44,648 nucleotides of DNA, taken from the IMG/VR virus record IMGVR_UViG_3300034774_000312, positions 1-44,648 of that record. The stretch is one strand, 5' to 3'. A program made the translations under genes and the position numbers. Origin of the DNA: a virus. The notes beneath the pieces were generated by a model that was not told the DNA's origin, did no database searches, and saw nothing but the letters and a program-made list of their open reading frames with translations. Below are positions 1-9,400 of the stretch, in pieces (the stretch's first letter is position 1; the number at the start of each line of letters is the position of its first letter).

Positions 1-75
1 AGTTTTCTCGCTGCCCGCTTCAACCGAAGCGAGCACATCGCGAGTCAACGCATCGATGTCTACATAGCGAGACAT
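1..75 (-). CDS. N-terminal fragment of a virion-region protein, cut by the window edge
   Basis: An ATG at 73-75 opens a minus-strand frame that stays open for 25 codons to the window edge, starting MSRYVDIDALTRDVLAS. It lies just after the double stop (TAA TAA) of the scaffold-like gene, in the same direction, so it is the next gene of the late operon. In many tailed phages the order is protease, scaffold, major capsid protein, so the capsid protein is a reasonable guess from position alone. Nothing in the 25 visible residues identifies it. The start and frame are well supported by context; the function is inference. Confidence 0.6.
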   Translation of the reverse strand, partial: MSRYVDIDALTRDVLASVEAGSEKT

Positions 76-78
76 TTA

Positions 79-648
79 TTATCTCGCGGGAGCCATCCGC
101 GCTTGTTCGACAAGGTTGTGGGCAACCATCTGACCGGCGTAGTGGATCTCCGCTGCAGTCTTGTGGATGGTGGCGAGCTGATCCTTGTAGCCCTGCTCGT
201 ACTGAGCACCCGCTTGCTTCTCCATGTCAGCAACCGCCTTGTCATAGCCGGCTTGCGCTGCCTGCTTGACTACCTGCTTGGAAGGAGCTCGCCGGGATAC
301 GGCGGTGGCGGTCTTGACGCCCTGGGCAGAGAGCGCGGTGTCGTACACAGCGAAGCGCTCCATAAAGCCATCTGCGACGGAAGCTCCCATGAAGTGAGCT
401 TGCTTGACAAGCTGAGCTTCCTCTGCAGCTTGAGCACTCTTGGCCATGGCCTGGAGATCTGACGCGGGGGCAGCGGGCGCATTCGCCGAGGCGGTCTTTG
501 TCGAGGCTTCTGACACTGCACGCACTTGCGCAAGCATACGTGATTCCGCTGTTTCCTCAACATCCGCCGATGCTGTTTTTTCGGTGACGGACGGGTCCGC
601 ATCGGACATGCGACTGAGAATTCGTTGAAATGCGTTTTCGTTGGACAT
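79..648 (-). CDS. Scaffold-like or internal head protein (Ala/Lys/Gln-rich, 189 aa)
   Basis: A 189-residue, highly polar, Ala-, Lys- and Gln-rich protein with no Cys and little predicted globular hydrophobic content, probably mostly helical. It has four K-T-A tripeptides (EKTASADV, TKTASANAP, VKTATAVS, HKTAAEIH) and several K-Q-A repeats, a motif frequent in the neighbouring virion genes. It sits directly downstream of the prohead protease and upstream of a truncated gene, the usual position of a scaffolding or core protein. The ATG is preceded by a GAGAGGG ribosome site four bases upstream, and a promoter-like motif lies at 665-707. No family was recognised; the scaffold role is inferred from composition and order. 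It could instead be another internal head protein. Confidence 0.7.
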   Translation of the reverse strand: MSNENAFQRILSRMSDADPSVTEKTASADVEETAESRMLAQVRAVSEASTKTASANAPAAPASDLQAMAKSAQAAEEAQLVKQAHFMGASVADGFMERFAVYDTALSAQGVKTATAVSRRAPSKQVVKQAAQAGYDKAVADMEKQAGAQYEQGYKDQLATIHKTAAEIHYAGQMVAHNLVEQARMAPAR

Positions 649-664
649 TATGCCCTCTCTACAG

Positions 665-707
665 GGTTTCGAGGTTAATGATAGGCTAGCGTGTTTCTGA
701 ACACAAG
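665..707 (-). promoter_or_regulatory. Candidate phage late promoter (copy 1)
   Basis: On the minus strand this intergenic stretch reads CTTGTGTTCA, then 14 bases counted from GTTCA, then TATCATTA, then a TCGAAACC box. The same arrangement with the same 14-base spacing occurs at 12404-12446, and both copies lie about 30 bases upstream of a minus-strand start codon. The spacing from a GTTCA box to a TATCAT box fits a sigma-70-family -35/-10 layout. The site begins just inside the end of the protease gene and would drive the scaffold-like gene and what follows. Two matching copies in the only two roomy gaps of the late cluster make chance unlikely, but the promoter function is inferred. Confidence 0.6.
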
Positions 708-709
708 GG

Positions 710-3658
710 TTACTCAGCCCACTTAACTATAGAGGTTCCGAGTGTTTGCGCGACACGGTCTAGGTTGAGAGTGGGCCCTAGGAAGGGAGACATCTCATCT
801 CGGATCTCTGCGACCTTGAGAGCACTGAGGAACGTGCTTGCGTACTTTTCAGGTAGGGGGCGAACAGGACCGTCTTTAGCACGCCGCTGAGTATACACAA
901 TCTCAGGAGAAACAGCAGACGCTCTTTTGGGTACCATCTCAGTCCAGCCTGAAATGGTCTCTCCCTGATCAGTTCGAATACGTGGGCCTACCGTCTGGGG
1001 TGATCGCATTGCGCGAGAGGCACCCAGGGCACCCAGGCCCAGGCCTGCGGCGCCCACAGCCAACTGAGGAAGACCCCGCATGCGCTTGCTCAGGCCCATG
1101 CCTAAAGCGCTTGCTCCCAGGAGTGCGCCGCCGCCCAGCATGGCGGTCCCAGTACCTACGTCTACGGCTTTGTGGCCTATAGCTTGACGCGCTAATGCAT
1201 CATGCGTTTTCTGTACAGTTCCGTAGTTGGTCTGGTACTGCTGTCCGGTATTGGGATCAGTCCAGGAAACCATATCGGTCAGGCCCCGCTCATTGGGACG
1301 TAGGCTTTCGGGTACCGTCTGTCGGTACAAATAGTCTTCGGTCACAGACCCCGGTTGGTACGCCGCCAGTTTCTGGGCGAGCTCAGGGTTGCGAGCACGA
1401 TCTTCCAGGTGACCCATTTTTATGATGGAGTCGTAGAAACGGGGGTATTCACTGAAGATGCGGTAAATGAGACCTACGTGTCGACTTGCTGACTTGACGA
1501 TGGGCTCATCTACCTTGGATTCTTTTCCGGGAGACATGCGGCCCATAAAGTATTTCATCAACTCTCGGATACCGAGAGGCAACCCCATTTCGTCGGCCGT
1601 GCCTAGTGCTTCAGAGGGCTTGTACGCAATCATCATACGTACGATGCCCTGGTCGTTAGGCTTTTTGTCTGGGGGACACTCTTGGGTATAGCGTTCTAGG
1701 AGGCGAGCGTCGCCATCGTCTAGATTCGATACCGAAGCCGCAGGTTCGCCACCGATGATTTTCTCGATGTCACCTGCTTTGCGCATTTGTGCAGCCTTGG
1801 CAGTAATGTCTTCACACATTTCACCAAGATCATAACTAGCAGTGCGAACGTCATAGAGGGAATCTCGGGCGACCTTCTTGAGCATGTACCCAGTTCGATC
1901 AGCGGGGCGGATAACCCAAGAGCTGTCGAAGAAATTAGGGCTGGGGTTTAGTGCTGCGTATTGAATACCGGTATCTGATGCAATTTTCCCCATCTCGTAT
2001 TTGAGATGGTCGCAATATTCACCACGAGTACGGGCTTTATTTCCGCAAGCAGTGCAGACATCGTATTTAATCCGGCAGTTATGGACTGCGTGGTTTTCGG
2101 CGACGAATGAATTGTCGTCTTCCACTTCTAAGTTGTAGACGGGTCCATCGAAATCTAAGACACTGATGTCTTTGATTTTCGATACCACAACGTTATCTAC
2201 GAAGAAGGGCCCTGTGGAAGATCCCTTCATCACGTGAGCTGCAACCTTCTCTGTGTAGGGTGCGATAATGTGCGCGTCCTTGCGTGAGAAAGATACTTGG
2301 TATTCTGTCGTGTGCTTGTCCACGATAGTGGATGGCTTATGCCGCAAGGTGTTGACCTTACTGTACATACCGCAACGAAAGCCCATCTGTTGTAGCTGGT
2401 ACGCCAGGGGCTTGTTACAAGTGGAGATGTAATAGTCGCCATTAGACTTACCTCCACCATCCCCGTTGATGTATGCACCCAAGAACGCTAGCTGTTGTTC
2501 TTTGGGTTGCTGCATGAGTTCTAGGCTCAGGCGTTTGTGGTGGGCAAGGTGACCGACGTGGGCAGAACACAGATCTCTAAACCGCTCACTATAAATAGTC
2601 GTTATCGCAGCTAACACAGAGATTGCATGGTCTCGTTGGCCCCAACGCCAATTGTGTTGGGTTGCCAGTTTTTTTACCTCAGTAGGTAATACGTCATCTA
2701 CATGGTGATGGAACTGCACAGTCTTATGGTGACAGTTACCCTCCGATGCGTAGTAGCCTAACAGGCGGCATTGTTGCGTGGTTAATGTTTTTTCAATGGT
2801 AGTGTCAAAAGGCGTGATGAGATAATCACCCGGTTCAAGCGCTTCAGTAGGTATCCACGCTACTTTAGACAAATCAATGTCTTTAGTGTTTTTACGGCGC
2901 CAGTAACCTTTGGGCTTGAACCATTCTTCTACTTCAGCGCGGGGTAGAACTGCGTAGGGATGTTCCGAAGTAGCTGCCGAATCACCGGTGGCGGTGTGAA
3001 TGCTGAAGAGTTTACCAAGGTATTGCCGGCGGTGGAGTTCGGTGACTGCGCTCCAACGCCCTGTATGTGTCAAGACCAAGTCGCCTACGGCTATATCTTG
3101 TACTGCGCGTATTCCCGCGGGTGTGTGTATGTAAGTATCTGCGCACACACAACCCATGCTCTTGGCCGGGTACTCACCCGCAGCGATCTTCTCTAGGAGA
3201 CGAGGAGCTTTGCTGTGGTCAAAATCTTCGATCACTTCTACCCGACGCATATGCGGGTTCCAAAATGCTTTCTTTATTTTCCCGATAGCTTTGGCGGGGT
3301 CTGAGTTGGCGTGATGTTCAAAGACATGCGCCTTTTCATATGACTTGTAGTGCTTGGGTAGTACTTCGTCGGCGGTAATTTTTCCCCGCACGGGCTCAGA
3401 AGGAAATCCGTCACCATTACGGTTAGGCCCATAGGTTTCGTGATCACCCAAACCTACGATGAGAACAGTGGTTTTCCCGGGCTCAGGCTCAATGGTGCGT
3501 ACATAGTCTTCAGCAGGGCTATGAGATGCAGTCTTGCTGAGAGACGTGGCTTCACGTAACAAGCGACCGTTATGTCCCCACGTAGAGATCAGCTGTACGG
3601 TGGGCTCCCCGGTAGGAAACCGCTCGTCGAGCAAGATGATTTTTGAGCGGTAGCTCAC
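710..3658 (-). CDS. Prohead maturation protease interrupted by an intein, with a long C-terminal extension
   Basis: The extein resembles prohead serine proteases of the assemblin-like fold: NRNGDGF around residues 80-85, the catalytic-type histidine in HVFEHHANSD (about 111-120), AIGKIKKAFW, and Ser167 in KSMG. A 358-residue intein (170-527) starts two residues after that Ser-Met. After it comes a Cys cluster (C528, C534, C537, C548, H550) as in a zinc knuckle. The family acts inside the immature head, cutting scaffold and capsid proteins before DNA packaging. Residues 837-884 form a Gly/Ala/Leu-rich glycine-zipper segment, which is unusual for this enzyme, and the spliced protein (about 624 residues) is much longer than typical prohead proteases. 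The start is GTG at 3656-3658, three bases after the upstream gene's stop. Protease call: good; role of the tail unknown. Confidence 0.82.
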   Translation of the reverse strand: MSYRSKIILLDERFPTGEPTVQLISTWGHNGRLLREATSLSKTASHSPAEDYVRTIEPEPGKTTVLIVGLGDHETYGPNRNGDGFPSEPVRGKITADEVLPKHYKSYEKAHVFEHHANSDPAKAIGKIKKAFWNPHMRRVEVIEDFDHSKAPRLLEKIAAGEYPAKSMGCVCADTYIHTPAGIRAVQDIAVGDLVLTHTGRWSAVTELHRRQYLGKLFSIHTATGDSAATSEHPYAVLPRAEVEEWFKPKGYWRRKNTKDIDLSKVAWIPTEALEPGDYLITPFDTTIEKTLTTQQCRLLGYYASEGNCHHKTVQFHHHVDDVLPTEVKKLATQHNWRWGQRDHAISVLAAITTIYSERFRDLCSAHVGHLAHHKRLSLELMQQPKEQQLAFLGAYINGDGGGKSNGDYYISTCNKPLAYQLQQMGFRCGMYSKVNTLRHKPSTIVDKHTTEYQVSFSRKDAHIIAPYTEKVAAHVMKGSSTGPFFVDNVVVSKIKDISVLDFDGPVYNLEVEDDNSFVAENHAVHNCRIKYDVCTACGNKARTRGEYCDHLKYEMGKIASDTGIQYAALNPSPNFFDSSWVIRPADRTGYMLKKVARDSLYDVRTASYDLGEMCEDITAKAAQMRKAGDIEKIIGGEPAASVSNLDDGDARLLERYTQECPPDKKPNDQGIVRMMIAYKPSEALGTADEMGLPLGIRELMKYFMGRMSPGKESKVDEPIVKSASRHVGLIYRIFSEYPRFYDSIIKMGHLEDRARNPELAQKLAAYQPGSVTEDYLYRQTVPESLRPNERGLTDMVSWTDPNTGQQYQTNYGTVQKTHDALARQAIGHKAVDVGTGTAMLGGGALLGASALGMGLSKRMRGLPQLAVGAAGLGLGALGASRAMRSPQTVGPRIRTDQGETISGWTEMVPKRASAVSPEIVYTQRRAKDGPVRPLPEKYASTFLSALKVAEIRDEMSPFLGPTLNLDRVAQTLGTSIVKWAE
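2078..3151 (-). other. Intein with LAGLIDADG homing endonuclease (in-frame in the prohead protease)
   Basis: Residues 170-527 of the host ORF form a complete intein of 358 residues. It begins CVCADTYIHTPAG, matching splicing block A (Cys1), has a block-B-like TSEHPYAVL (230-238), and ends HAVHN followed by Cys528, the classic C-terminal splice junction with Cys as +1 nucleophile. Two LAGLIDADG-type helices are visible, LLGYYASEGN (299-308) and FLGAYINGDG (392-401). Excision would join KSMG to CRIKYD. The insertion is beside the presumed catalytic serine, the usual preference of inteins for conserved active-site stretches. All key residues appear intact, so it is probably splicing-competent. 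Confidence 0.9.
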
Positions 3659-3661
3659 TGG

Positions 3662-4357
3662 TCATGCGTGGGCGTGGAAGACCTGCGCCATCTTAGCAAA
3701 ATCGATGGGAGTGAGAACATGTCCAAGACTTTGCCGACCATGTGCTGCACGTGACATTGGGGCTCCACCGCCACCACCCATAGCAGCGCCAGGACCGGCA
3801 GCCATACCGCCTATCATTTCTGGCATGGGGGGTCTTTGACGCAGAGCCGCCGGAGGTATAGGCGGAGGTATGGCCTGTCGCCCCTTCATTATCTTGGGTA
3901 CTTCTTTGAGAAGCTGAGCAGCTTCAGACACACCCCCACTCTCTGCACTCATATTTATCGCGTCTTGGATTGCGCGTGGGCCCCCGCTCTTAGCCGCAGC
4001 GGCAGCTTGTTGAGCTTTGCCTTTCGCAACTCGCTCCGCCACCAAGCGGGCCATCGTGCGACTTGAGACAGTCTTACCAATCTTTTCGAGAGAGATTTCT
4101 CCGCTCTGGTCAAGTGCTTGTAGCGCTCTAATCCCCGAAGCAATCTTCGAGAACTTCATGTGCTGGCGCGTGAGCTCCTTGCCAATGTACCAAGCCGCGG
4201 TCTTGAGTGTGAACTTTGAAACGCGGTGCGTATGCGCAGCCACCTTATGCAGGCCTACTTCACGAACGCGTTGCATGAGGTCGTGCATCGCAGGGTTCAA
4301 ATTGACCTGTGCGTTGCCGAGCTTTTCGAGTAGTTGTTCGTGATTCATATCAGTCAC
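3662..4357 (-). CDS. Virion-cluster protein, 231 aa, unknown function
   Basis: A 231-residue protein of no recognised family. The first 110 residues are Lys/Ala-rich and helical in character, with LLEKLGNAQ near the start and LKTAAWY around 51-57. The last third is Pro/Met/Gly-rich low complexity (PPPIPPAALRQRPPMPEM and a GGGGGAP run), similar in style to the large virion-type gene upstream. The ATG overlaps the stop of the upstream gene (ATGA), and its own stop lies three bases before the protease start, so it is translationally coupled within the late operon. Probably a structural or assembly protein; that is inferred from location. Confidence 0.7.
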   Translation of the reverse strand: MTDMNHEQLLEKLGNAQVNLNPAMHDLMQRVREVGLHKVAAHTHRVSKFTLKTAAWYIGKELTRQHMKFSKIASGIRALQALDQSGEISLEKIGKTVSSRTMARLVAERVAKGKAQQAAAAAKSGGPRAIQDAINMSAESGGVSEAAQLLKEVPKIMKGRQAIPPPIPPAALRQRPPMPEMIGGMAAGPGAAMGGGGGAPMSRAAHGRQSLGHVLTPIDFAKMAQVFHAHA

Positions 4358-4947
4358 ATTGCCAGGATGCCGCCGGCCTTAGCAACAGCTTGCTCAGCGT
4401 CAGCGAGGTTCTTGAGAGATGCGTAGCTGGGACCCGTGCCGTAGATAGCATGCTCCCGCAGGAAACTGCGAGTGGCATTCTCGTCTGCAGCCAAATTCGG
4501 TGCGAAGCGCTTCATGGTTTCGAAGGCTGAGTTGATCATGGCGGTGTCGGCACTGCCGATGACTTCGTCAGACATCATGTTCTTGAGCACGGTCTGGTGA
4601 CTAGTGCCTAGGTTACGCACCATCTGCGTTTTGAATTGGTTCTGTGCGTTGAGCTTACCGATCTCGGTGTTGGTGGCCTTGGCTTGGTCTGCGTTACCGA
4701 GAAACTGGTCCTCAAGGTGGGCCGCAACCAGTGCGCCAGTGGCGGTTGCGCCTGTGAGCGCTATCCCCTGTGCGATGTGTCCCATCACTTTCTGGGCACC
4801 CGAGACCTCTCCAGTAGCGCCGAACAAACGGGACAGTAGTTTCTCCTTGCCCGCTTTCTTGACGAGCACATGAGGCGCGACCTCCAACAGCCTCATTTTC
4901 TGTGGTGACTGGGCGATCTTCTCAACCGTCTCTTGGAACCGGCTCAC
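4354..4947 (-). CDS. Virion-cluster protein, 197 aa, with a hydrophobic central segment
   Basis: A 197-residue protein without a recognised family. A moderately hydrophobic stretch (IAQGIALTGATATGALVAA, about 57-75) could be a membrane-active or buried helix; the rest is polar and helical. It overlaps the following gene by 4 bases (ATGA) and the preceding one by 4 bases, so it belongs to one coupled block with the 231-, 263- and 244-residue genes. The C-terminus (ADAEQAVAKAGGILAM) is Ala-rich. An internal virion or head-tail region protein is the likeliest role, from context only. Confidence 0.7.
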   Translation of the reverse strand: MSRFQETVEKIAQSPQKMRLLEVAPHVLVKKAGKEKLLSRLFGATGEVSGAQKVMGHIAQGIALTGATATGALVAAHLEDQFLGNADQAKATNTEIGKLNAQNQFKTQMVRNLGTSHQTVLKNMMSDEVIGSADTAMINSAFETMKRFAPNLAADENATRSFLREHAIYGTGPSYASLKNLADAEQAVAKAGGILAM

Positions 4948-5735
4948 AGTACACCTTCGATCTTTGCAATGCCCTGAGCGAGCTTGGTGCGGTTGGCTTG
5001 TGTGGAAAGGATTTGCTGCAGCAGCTGCATTTCTGTGGTGGTGTCATCGACGAAACCGGCCACTTTGATGAGGCGCGAGATGTTGTAGTCCACTTGGGGC
5101 AGTTTCATCATCTCGCGGATCTCATTGAGAGGTCCAACGGCTTCGTCACCAAAACGCGCTGCTGCTGCCTTTTCGAACTGGGCGAAAGGCACTACGTCGT
5201 ATAGCCGTCGGAATTGTCCTCGCAGAGAAACAACTCCGTCAAGGTAGGCCATATCTGCAGCCAATTTCTGGTGGCGCATATTGTCCAGCACCTTGGCCAT
5301 GGTACGGCGGTCTTTTTCGTCGGAGTGTTGTGCTTGAGGCCGCAACTCAAACGCAACCTTGGTGAAGCTTTCCGGCGCAGGCTCGGGGTGACGTACCTGC
5401 TGCATCTCGTCCCGCAGGGGACGGAGCTCGTAGGCCGCGGTCTTGCTGAAGTCCACCGCGCTCGCTTCTTTGATCGCGGACTCCAGGACTACCTTCGGAT
5501 CCGCGACGGGGAACTCGACGATGCGGTCGGACGCTGTCTTGTCTCGTGCGTTGAACATCTTGTTGAAGGCAACGTTGTTGGTTGCTTCACACAGACGACG
5601 CACTTGCTCGTGACTCAGGTCCATACTCGCAGCGAGCTTGGTGATGCTGTCGTTGAGTGAGATGTCCTGCTGAATGAGGTCATCTGCAACAGCGCCCGCC
5701 AGCTTCTGGAAGTCTTTTTCAGTTACGTGTGCCAT
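4944..5735 (-). CDS. Virion-cluster protein, 263 aa, rich in K-x-A motifs
   Basis: A 263-residue helical protein with no recognised family. It is strikingly dense in Lys-x-Ala triplets: TKLAASM, DKTASDR, IKEASAV, SKTAAYE, TKVAFEL, QKLAADM, EKAAAAR, IKVAGFV and TKLAQGI. Two of them precede a repeated (Y/F)ELRP segment (TAAYELRP and VAFELRP, about 119-150), suggesting an internal duplication. Stop and start overlap neighbouring genes by 1 to 4 bases. If K-x-A is a processing or docking signature of this phage's virion proteins, this is its best substrate or carrier; that is inference. Confidence 0.7.
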   Translation of the reverse strand: MAHVTEKDFQKLAGAVADDLIQQDISLNDSITKLAASMDLSHEQVRRLCEATNNVAFNKMFNARDKTASDRIVEFPVADPKVVLESAIKEASAVDFSKTAAYELRPLRDEMQQVRHPEPAPESFTKVAFELRPQAQHSDEKDRRTMAKVLDNMRHQKLAADMAYLDGVVSLRGQFRRLYDVVPFAQFEKAAAARFGDEAVGPLNEIREMMKLPQVDYNISRLIKVAGFVDDTTTEMQLLQQILSTQANRTKLAQGIAKIEGVL

Positions 5736-6469
5736 CAGTGAAGAACCTCGCCCGGACTGGTTTGTTGGAGCTGCTCTATGTTACGGTTTTTCCGCGCTTG
5801 TTCAAACCTAATGCGGAGGTCTTCGGTGTCGCTGCCACCGCTGTGTTCCGTGAGAAGGACGCGAGCACAGTCCAAGGCCGTCTTGGCGAGCCGAGAAGCT
5901 TCTTTGGCTACCTTGCTGGTGACGGCCTGACCTCGGTGCTCTAGAGAACGGTAGTAGCTATCCGTCATGACGTTGCGCACTACGGTTTCGGGTTCTACCT
6001 GCCCTTTGTCACGACAGAAGTGCCAACGCAGTGCCCCTAGCCCCTGATGGAACGCGATCTTGTAGAGGGGTTTGTACGTAGCCTCGTCAGGGATTTGCTG
6101 TAGGAAGACAATGAGCTCTAGATCAGTGCGGAATTGGGCCGTGTCGAAGAAGAGTTCACGGTAGATATTGATCTCCTCGGCGGGCATTGCGGTGGCTTCA
6201 CAAATCCGGGCATTATCCTCGGACGCCAGGAGAAAAGCTTCGAGAACTGCACGTACCTCATCTGTGCAGAATACCCCGTAGGGATACTGCACACTGGGGT
6301 CTACTACTTTTCCTGCGTCCCAAGGACGAAGCGGAACAGCTTTATTGAGTTCTGCTTCGCCGTGCAACAGTACGTAAAGCGAACGCTCGGCCTCTGTGAC
6401 AGGAGCCCGTGCTTTTTTTCTTAGCTCGTCATACCGATGTCTGGGTTTAGGCAACCGCATTGTCGTCAA
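5735..6469 (-). CDS. Virion-cluster protein, 244 aa, unknown function
   Basis: A 244-residue, probably globular protein (aromatic residues are spread throughout) with a charged N-terminus (PKPRHRYDELRKKAR) and helical K-x-A-type segments near 190-203 (SKVAKEASRLAKTALDCA). No family recognised. It overlaps the 3' end of the 1423-residue gene by 23 bases, and its stop overlaps the next start by one base, so it is expressed from the same message as its neighbours. Its more even composition suggests a folded head-completion or connector-type protein rather than a low-complexity filler, but nothing more specific can be said. Confidence 0.7.
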   Translation of the reverse strand: MTTMRLPKPRHRYDELRKKARAPVTEAERSLYVLLHGEAELNKAVPLRPWDAGKVVDPSVQYPYGVFCTDEVRAVLEAFLLASEDNARICEATAMPAEEINIYRELFFDTAQFRTDLELIVFLQQIPDEATYKPLYKIAFHQGLGALRWHFCRDKGQVEPETVVRNVMTDSYYRSLEHRGQAVTSKVAKEASRLAKTALDCARVLLTEHSGGSDTEDLRIRFEQARKNRNIEQLQQTSPGEVLH

Positions 6470-9400
6470 GCATGGCTGTGTTGTGGGTCAACCCTAAGAC
6501 AAGGTCGCCCAGGCCACGGAATGTATCTCGAAGTTGGGTTTCCAATTCGGTGAACGACTCATCTCCCAGCTGTTCTTTGAGCGTGGGTTCCTGCATGTAG
6601 AGCGTCAACAAGGTACGACCGAGGTCGTCCACACTGTCTTCGAGGTTGGCAGAGTACTGAGAGCTGAGAGCTTTCAGCGAGGGTTGCTTAGACAGAGAAG
6701 CGATAGCACCTGCGTCGAACGCGCCTGTTTCTTGGAGTTGGCCCGCCTGGTTCAGGAAGTCGGGGTTTACTTGCTGTGCGAGCTCCTGCGCGGAAGGCTC
6801 CTCGGTGCGCATCACAGGCGGACCCTGTTGTTGCTGCGCGTTTGGATCTTGGGGCATCCCCTGCTGCGGAGGCATACCGGGTTGTTGCGGAGGCATCGCG
6901 CCCTGAGGTCCGGGAGGAGGAGCACCCCCGGGTGGCATGGGCGCGCCGGGCGCAACAGCGGCACCAGGCGGCATTCCCGGCGGCATGCCCTGCATGCTGG
7001 GATCGCCACCTGCGGGTACACCGCTTTCGATTTCCATGGCGCGCTGCTGCACGGACATCAGAACGTCAAGCTGGGCTTGAAGTTGACCCATCTGTCCTTG
7101 GAGACCCGCCATTTGTTCTTGGAAGGCTTGGTCTACGGCAGAGGGAGGCTGTGGCGGAGGCGGAGCAGCACCCGGTGGCATACCTGGAGCGCCCGGCGGC
7201 ATACCCGGAGCACCCGGTGGGGGTGCGGCCATTGCCGGCGGCCCCCCCATGGGCGTTTGAGGTGCGGCCATACCTTGTGCGATCTTCACACGGTAATTGA
7301 TCGCAGCTGCTACCTGTGGTGCCAGGATGTAAGCGCGAGCGATGCCCTTATGCTCTGCGATTTTCAACATCGCTTCTGCAGCAGAGGCGTGGATGTGGTG
7401 TGTCGTCGCAAGACGGTGAAGGGCTTCTTTTTTCGAAGTCTGGCGTTCCCCATCTACGGAGTACATGCTCTGGCCAGCGCGCCTTGCCACAGCTTCCGAC
7501 GCTCCCATAGAACCGAGAGCATCGAGTGCAATGACACTCAGAGCTTCATGGGTGCGAAGGTAGTCTCCGGAGTCCTTCTTTTCCTTGAGGGGCATCCACT
7601 TCCAAGAAGCCGGAATAACAACAAGGTTTTGATCGCGCAATCGCTTGGGACGATTGATGGGCGAGCGCGGATCGATGACGAACTTCTTGGTGCTAAATCC
7701 ACCCAAGCTCACGATCTTGCCGCGGGATACTTTACCGCTCGTGGTGAGCTCGGTGATCTCGACAGGGGTCGAGGCGTGGTAATGGCCCCCACGGCGACCG
7801 ACGAAGACGCCTTTTCCTTTGCGAGGAGCTGACGTCCCATCCTTCATGAGACGGGAGTAGAGCTTGGTGCCCTTGAGCAGTGCTTCGGTGACTTGCTCCC
7901 CCATCACTTGGTGGCACTCGACGTAGTCGCCGTTCCCAAAAATCGCGAGACGTAGACTCTTGTGGGAGCGCTCTACGTCGGGATCAGGGCAATCCATAGC
8001 GTAAGAGCCCATAGACCCCGGCTCTTTGTTGGAAGTACCTGAAGACACGTCATTCTTGACGGCCTTGAGTTTCTTTTCGTTCTGCGGGAACCACTGTCGT
8101 CCTTCTCCGCAAAGATCGATGGGGTTCGGGATCACCAGTGCTGACTTGGGCGTGCCCTTGAGGTTGTACAAACGGTACACCCCGGAAGCCAATGCATCCT
8201 GGAAGTCATGGTACTCCTGGGTTTGCATTGCGAGGTTGAGGCTCGGACGGGTGTCCTTGAAGTGGTAGCCGCGAAGCAGTACCCCATTGAAAGCTTCGGG
8301 AGCGCCACTGCCGAAAGACTCAGCATACTCGGAGGGGCTGGTCTTCTCGTCAGCGATGTACAGCGCGCCGCCGCCCATGGACACCATGCCTGCAGTTTTA
8401 CGCGGCTGGAGTGCGGCCAGGAGTGACTCCGTTCCGTAGATGTCAGCCGCAGTCTTGAGGAGGCGCGGGTTCTTGTCCATCACGATAGCAAAGGCTTGCT
8501 TTACATGATTGGGAGCACGCGTCAGGAAGTGCATGAACCTATTGGTGTAGGTTTTCCCGGCCTGGGCGTGTTTAACCATGGCAACAATATCGGAGTCGAT
8601 GTTGTTGTAGCTGGCCGTGCGCATCATTTCCATGCGATCTTCGGGACTCATGGATTCGTAGTACTCGCGCATCGCACCTTGAGACGGCGCCGTCATTTCG
8701 GAGACCAAGCCTGGCTTGGCGCGCGACATGATCTGTCCGCCGCCCAAGCCACCCAGGATTTCCCCTGCGCGCATTCCTTGCGCTTCATTGATGTGTTTGC
8801 TGAGTCCGCCGGGACCCATACCAGCACGCCGGCCAACAGCTCCAAGGAGGGGGGCGGCGACGGCACCGCCGATGCCCCCACGCAACATGGCCAAAGGCAC
8901 GTCAGCCATATCGCGGTCATACGCGGCTTGGACGCCGCCAGCACCTGCGCCCAGAGCGCCGCCGATACCCATTGCGGAAGTGATATCGCTGAGACTCTTG
9001 CCCCCGCCTTTATGGGGCACCATGTGTGCAGCTTCGTTGGCTAACTCGCCTACCACTTTGCCGCCCGGAGCCGCTGCCATCTTGGGCTCGGGCATCATAC
9101 CGGCAGTGCCCGGACCCGCAGGGCCCATGCCGCCACCTTCAGCCGGAGCTCCACCTTGAGAACCCAGCGGCATGCCGCCCTGCATGGCAGCTTGTGCTTG
9201 CATGGCCGGGTCCATGGGAATGGCGCCAGTCATCTGACCAGCTTCTTGCCCCATTTCCCACGTCTTCATGTGGGACTTGTACATCTTCGACAGCGTGTCG
9301 AGATCCAGGATGCCGCCGTCGAGTGCTTGACCCGGAGTAGTCTGTTGAATGCGCTGGAACTGCTCTATGAAAGTTGCCCAGATCTCTGGGTTGAAGTCTT

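Noticed and set aside
6534-7832. 432-codon plus-strand ORF
   Set aside because: Antisense shadow of the 1423-residue gene; low-complexity Gly/Pro codons keep it open, and the translation is rich in His, Arg and Cys without domains.
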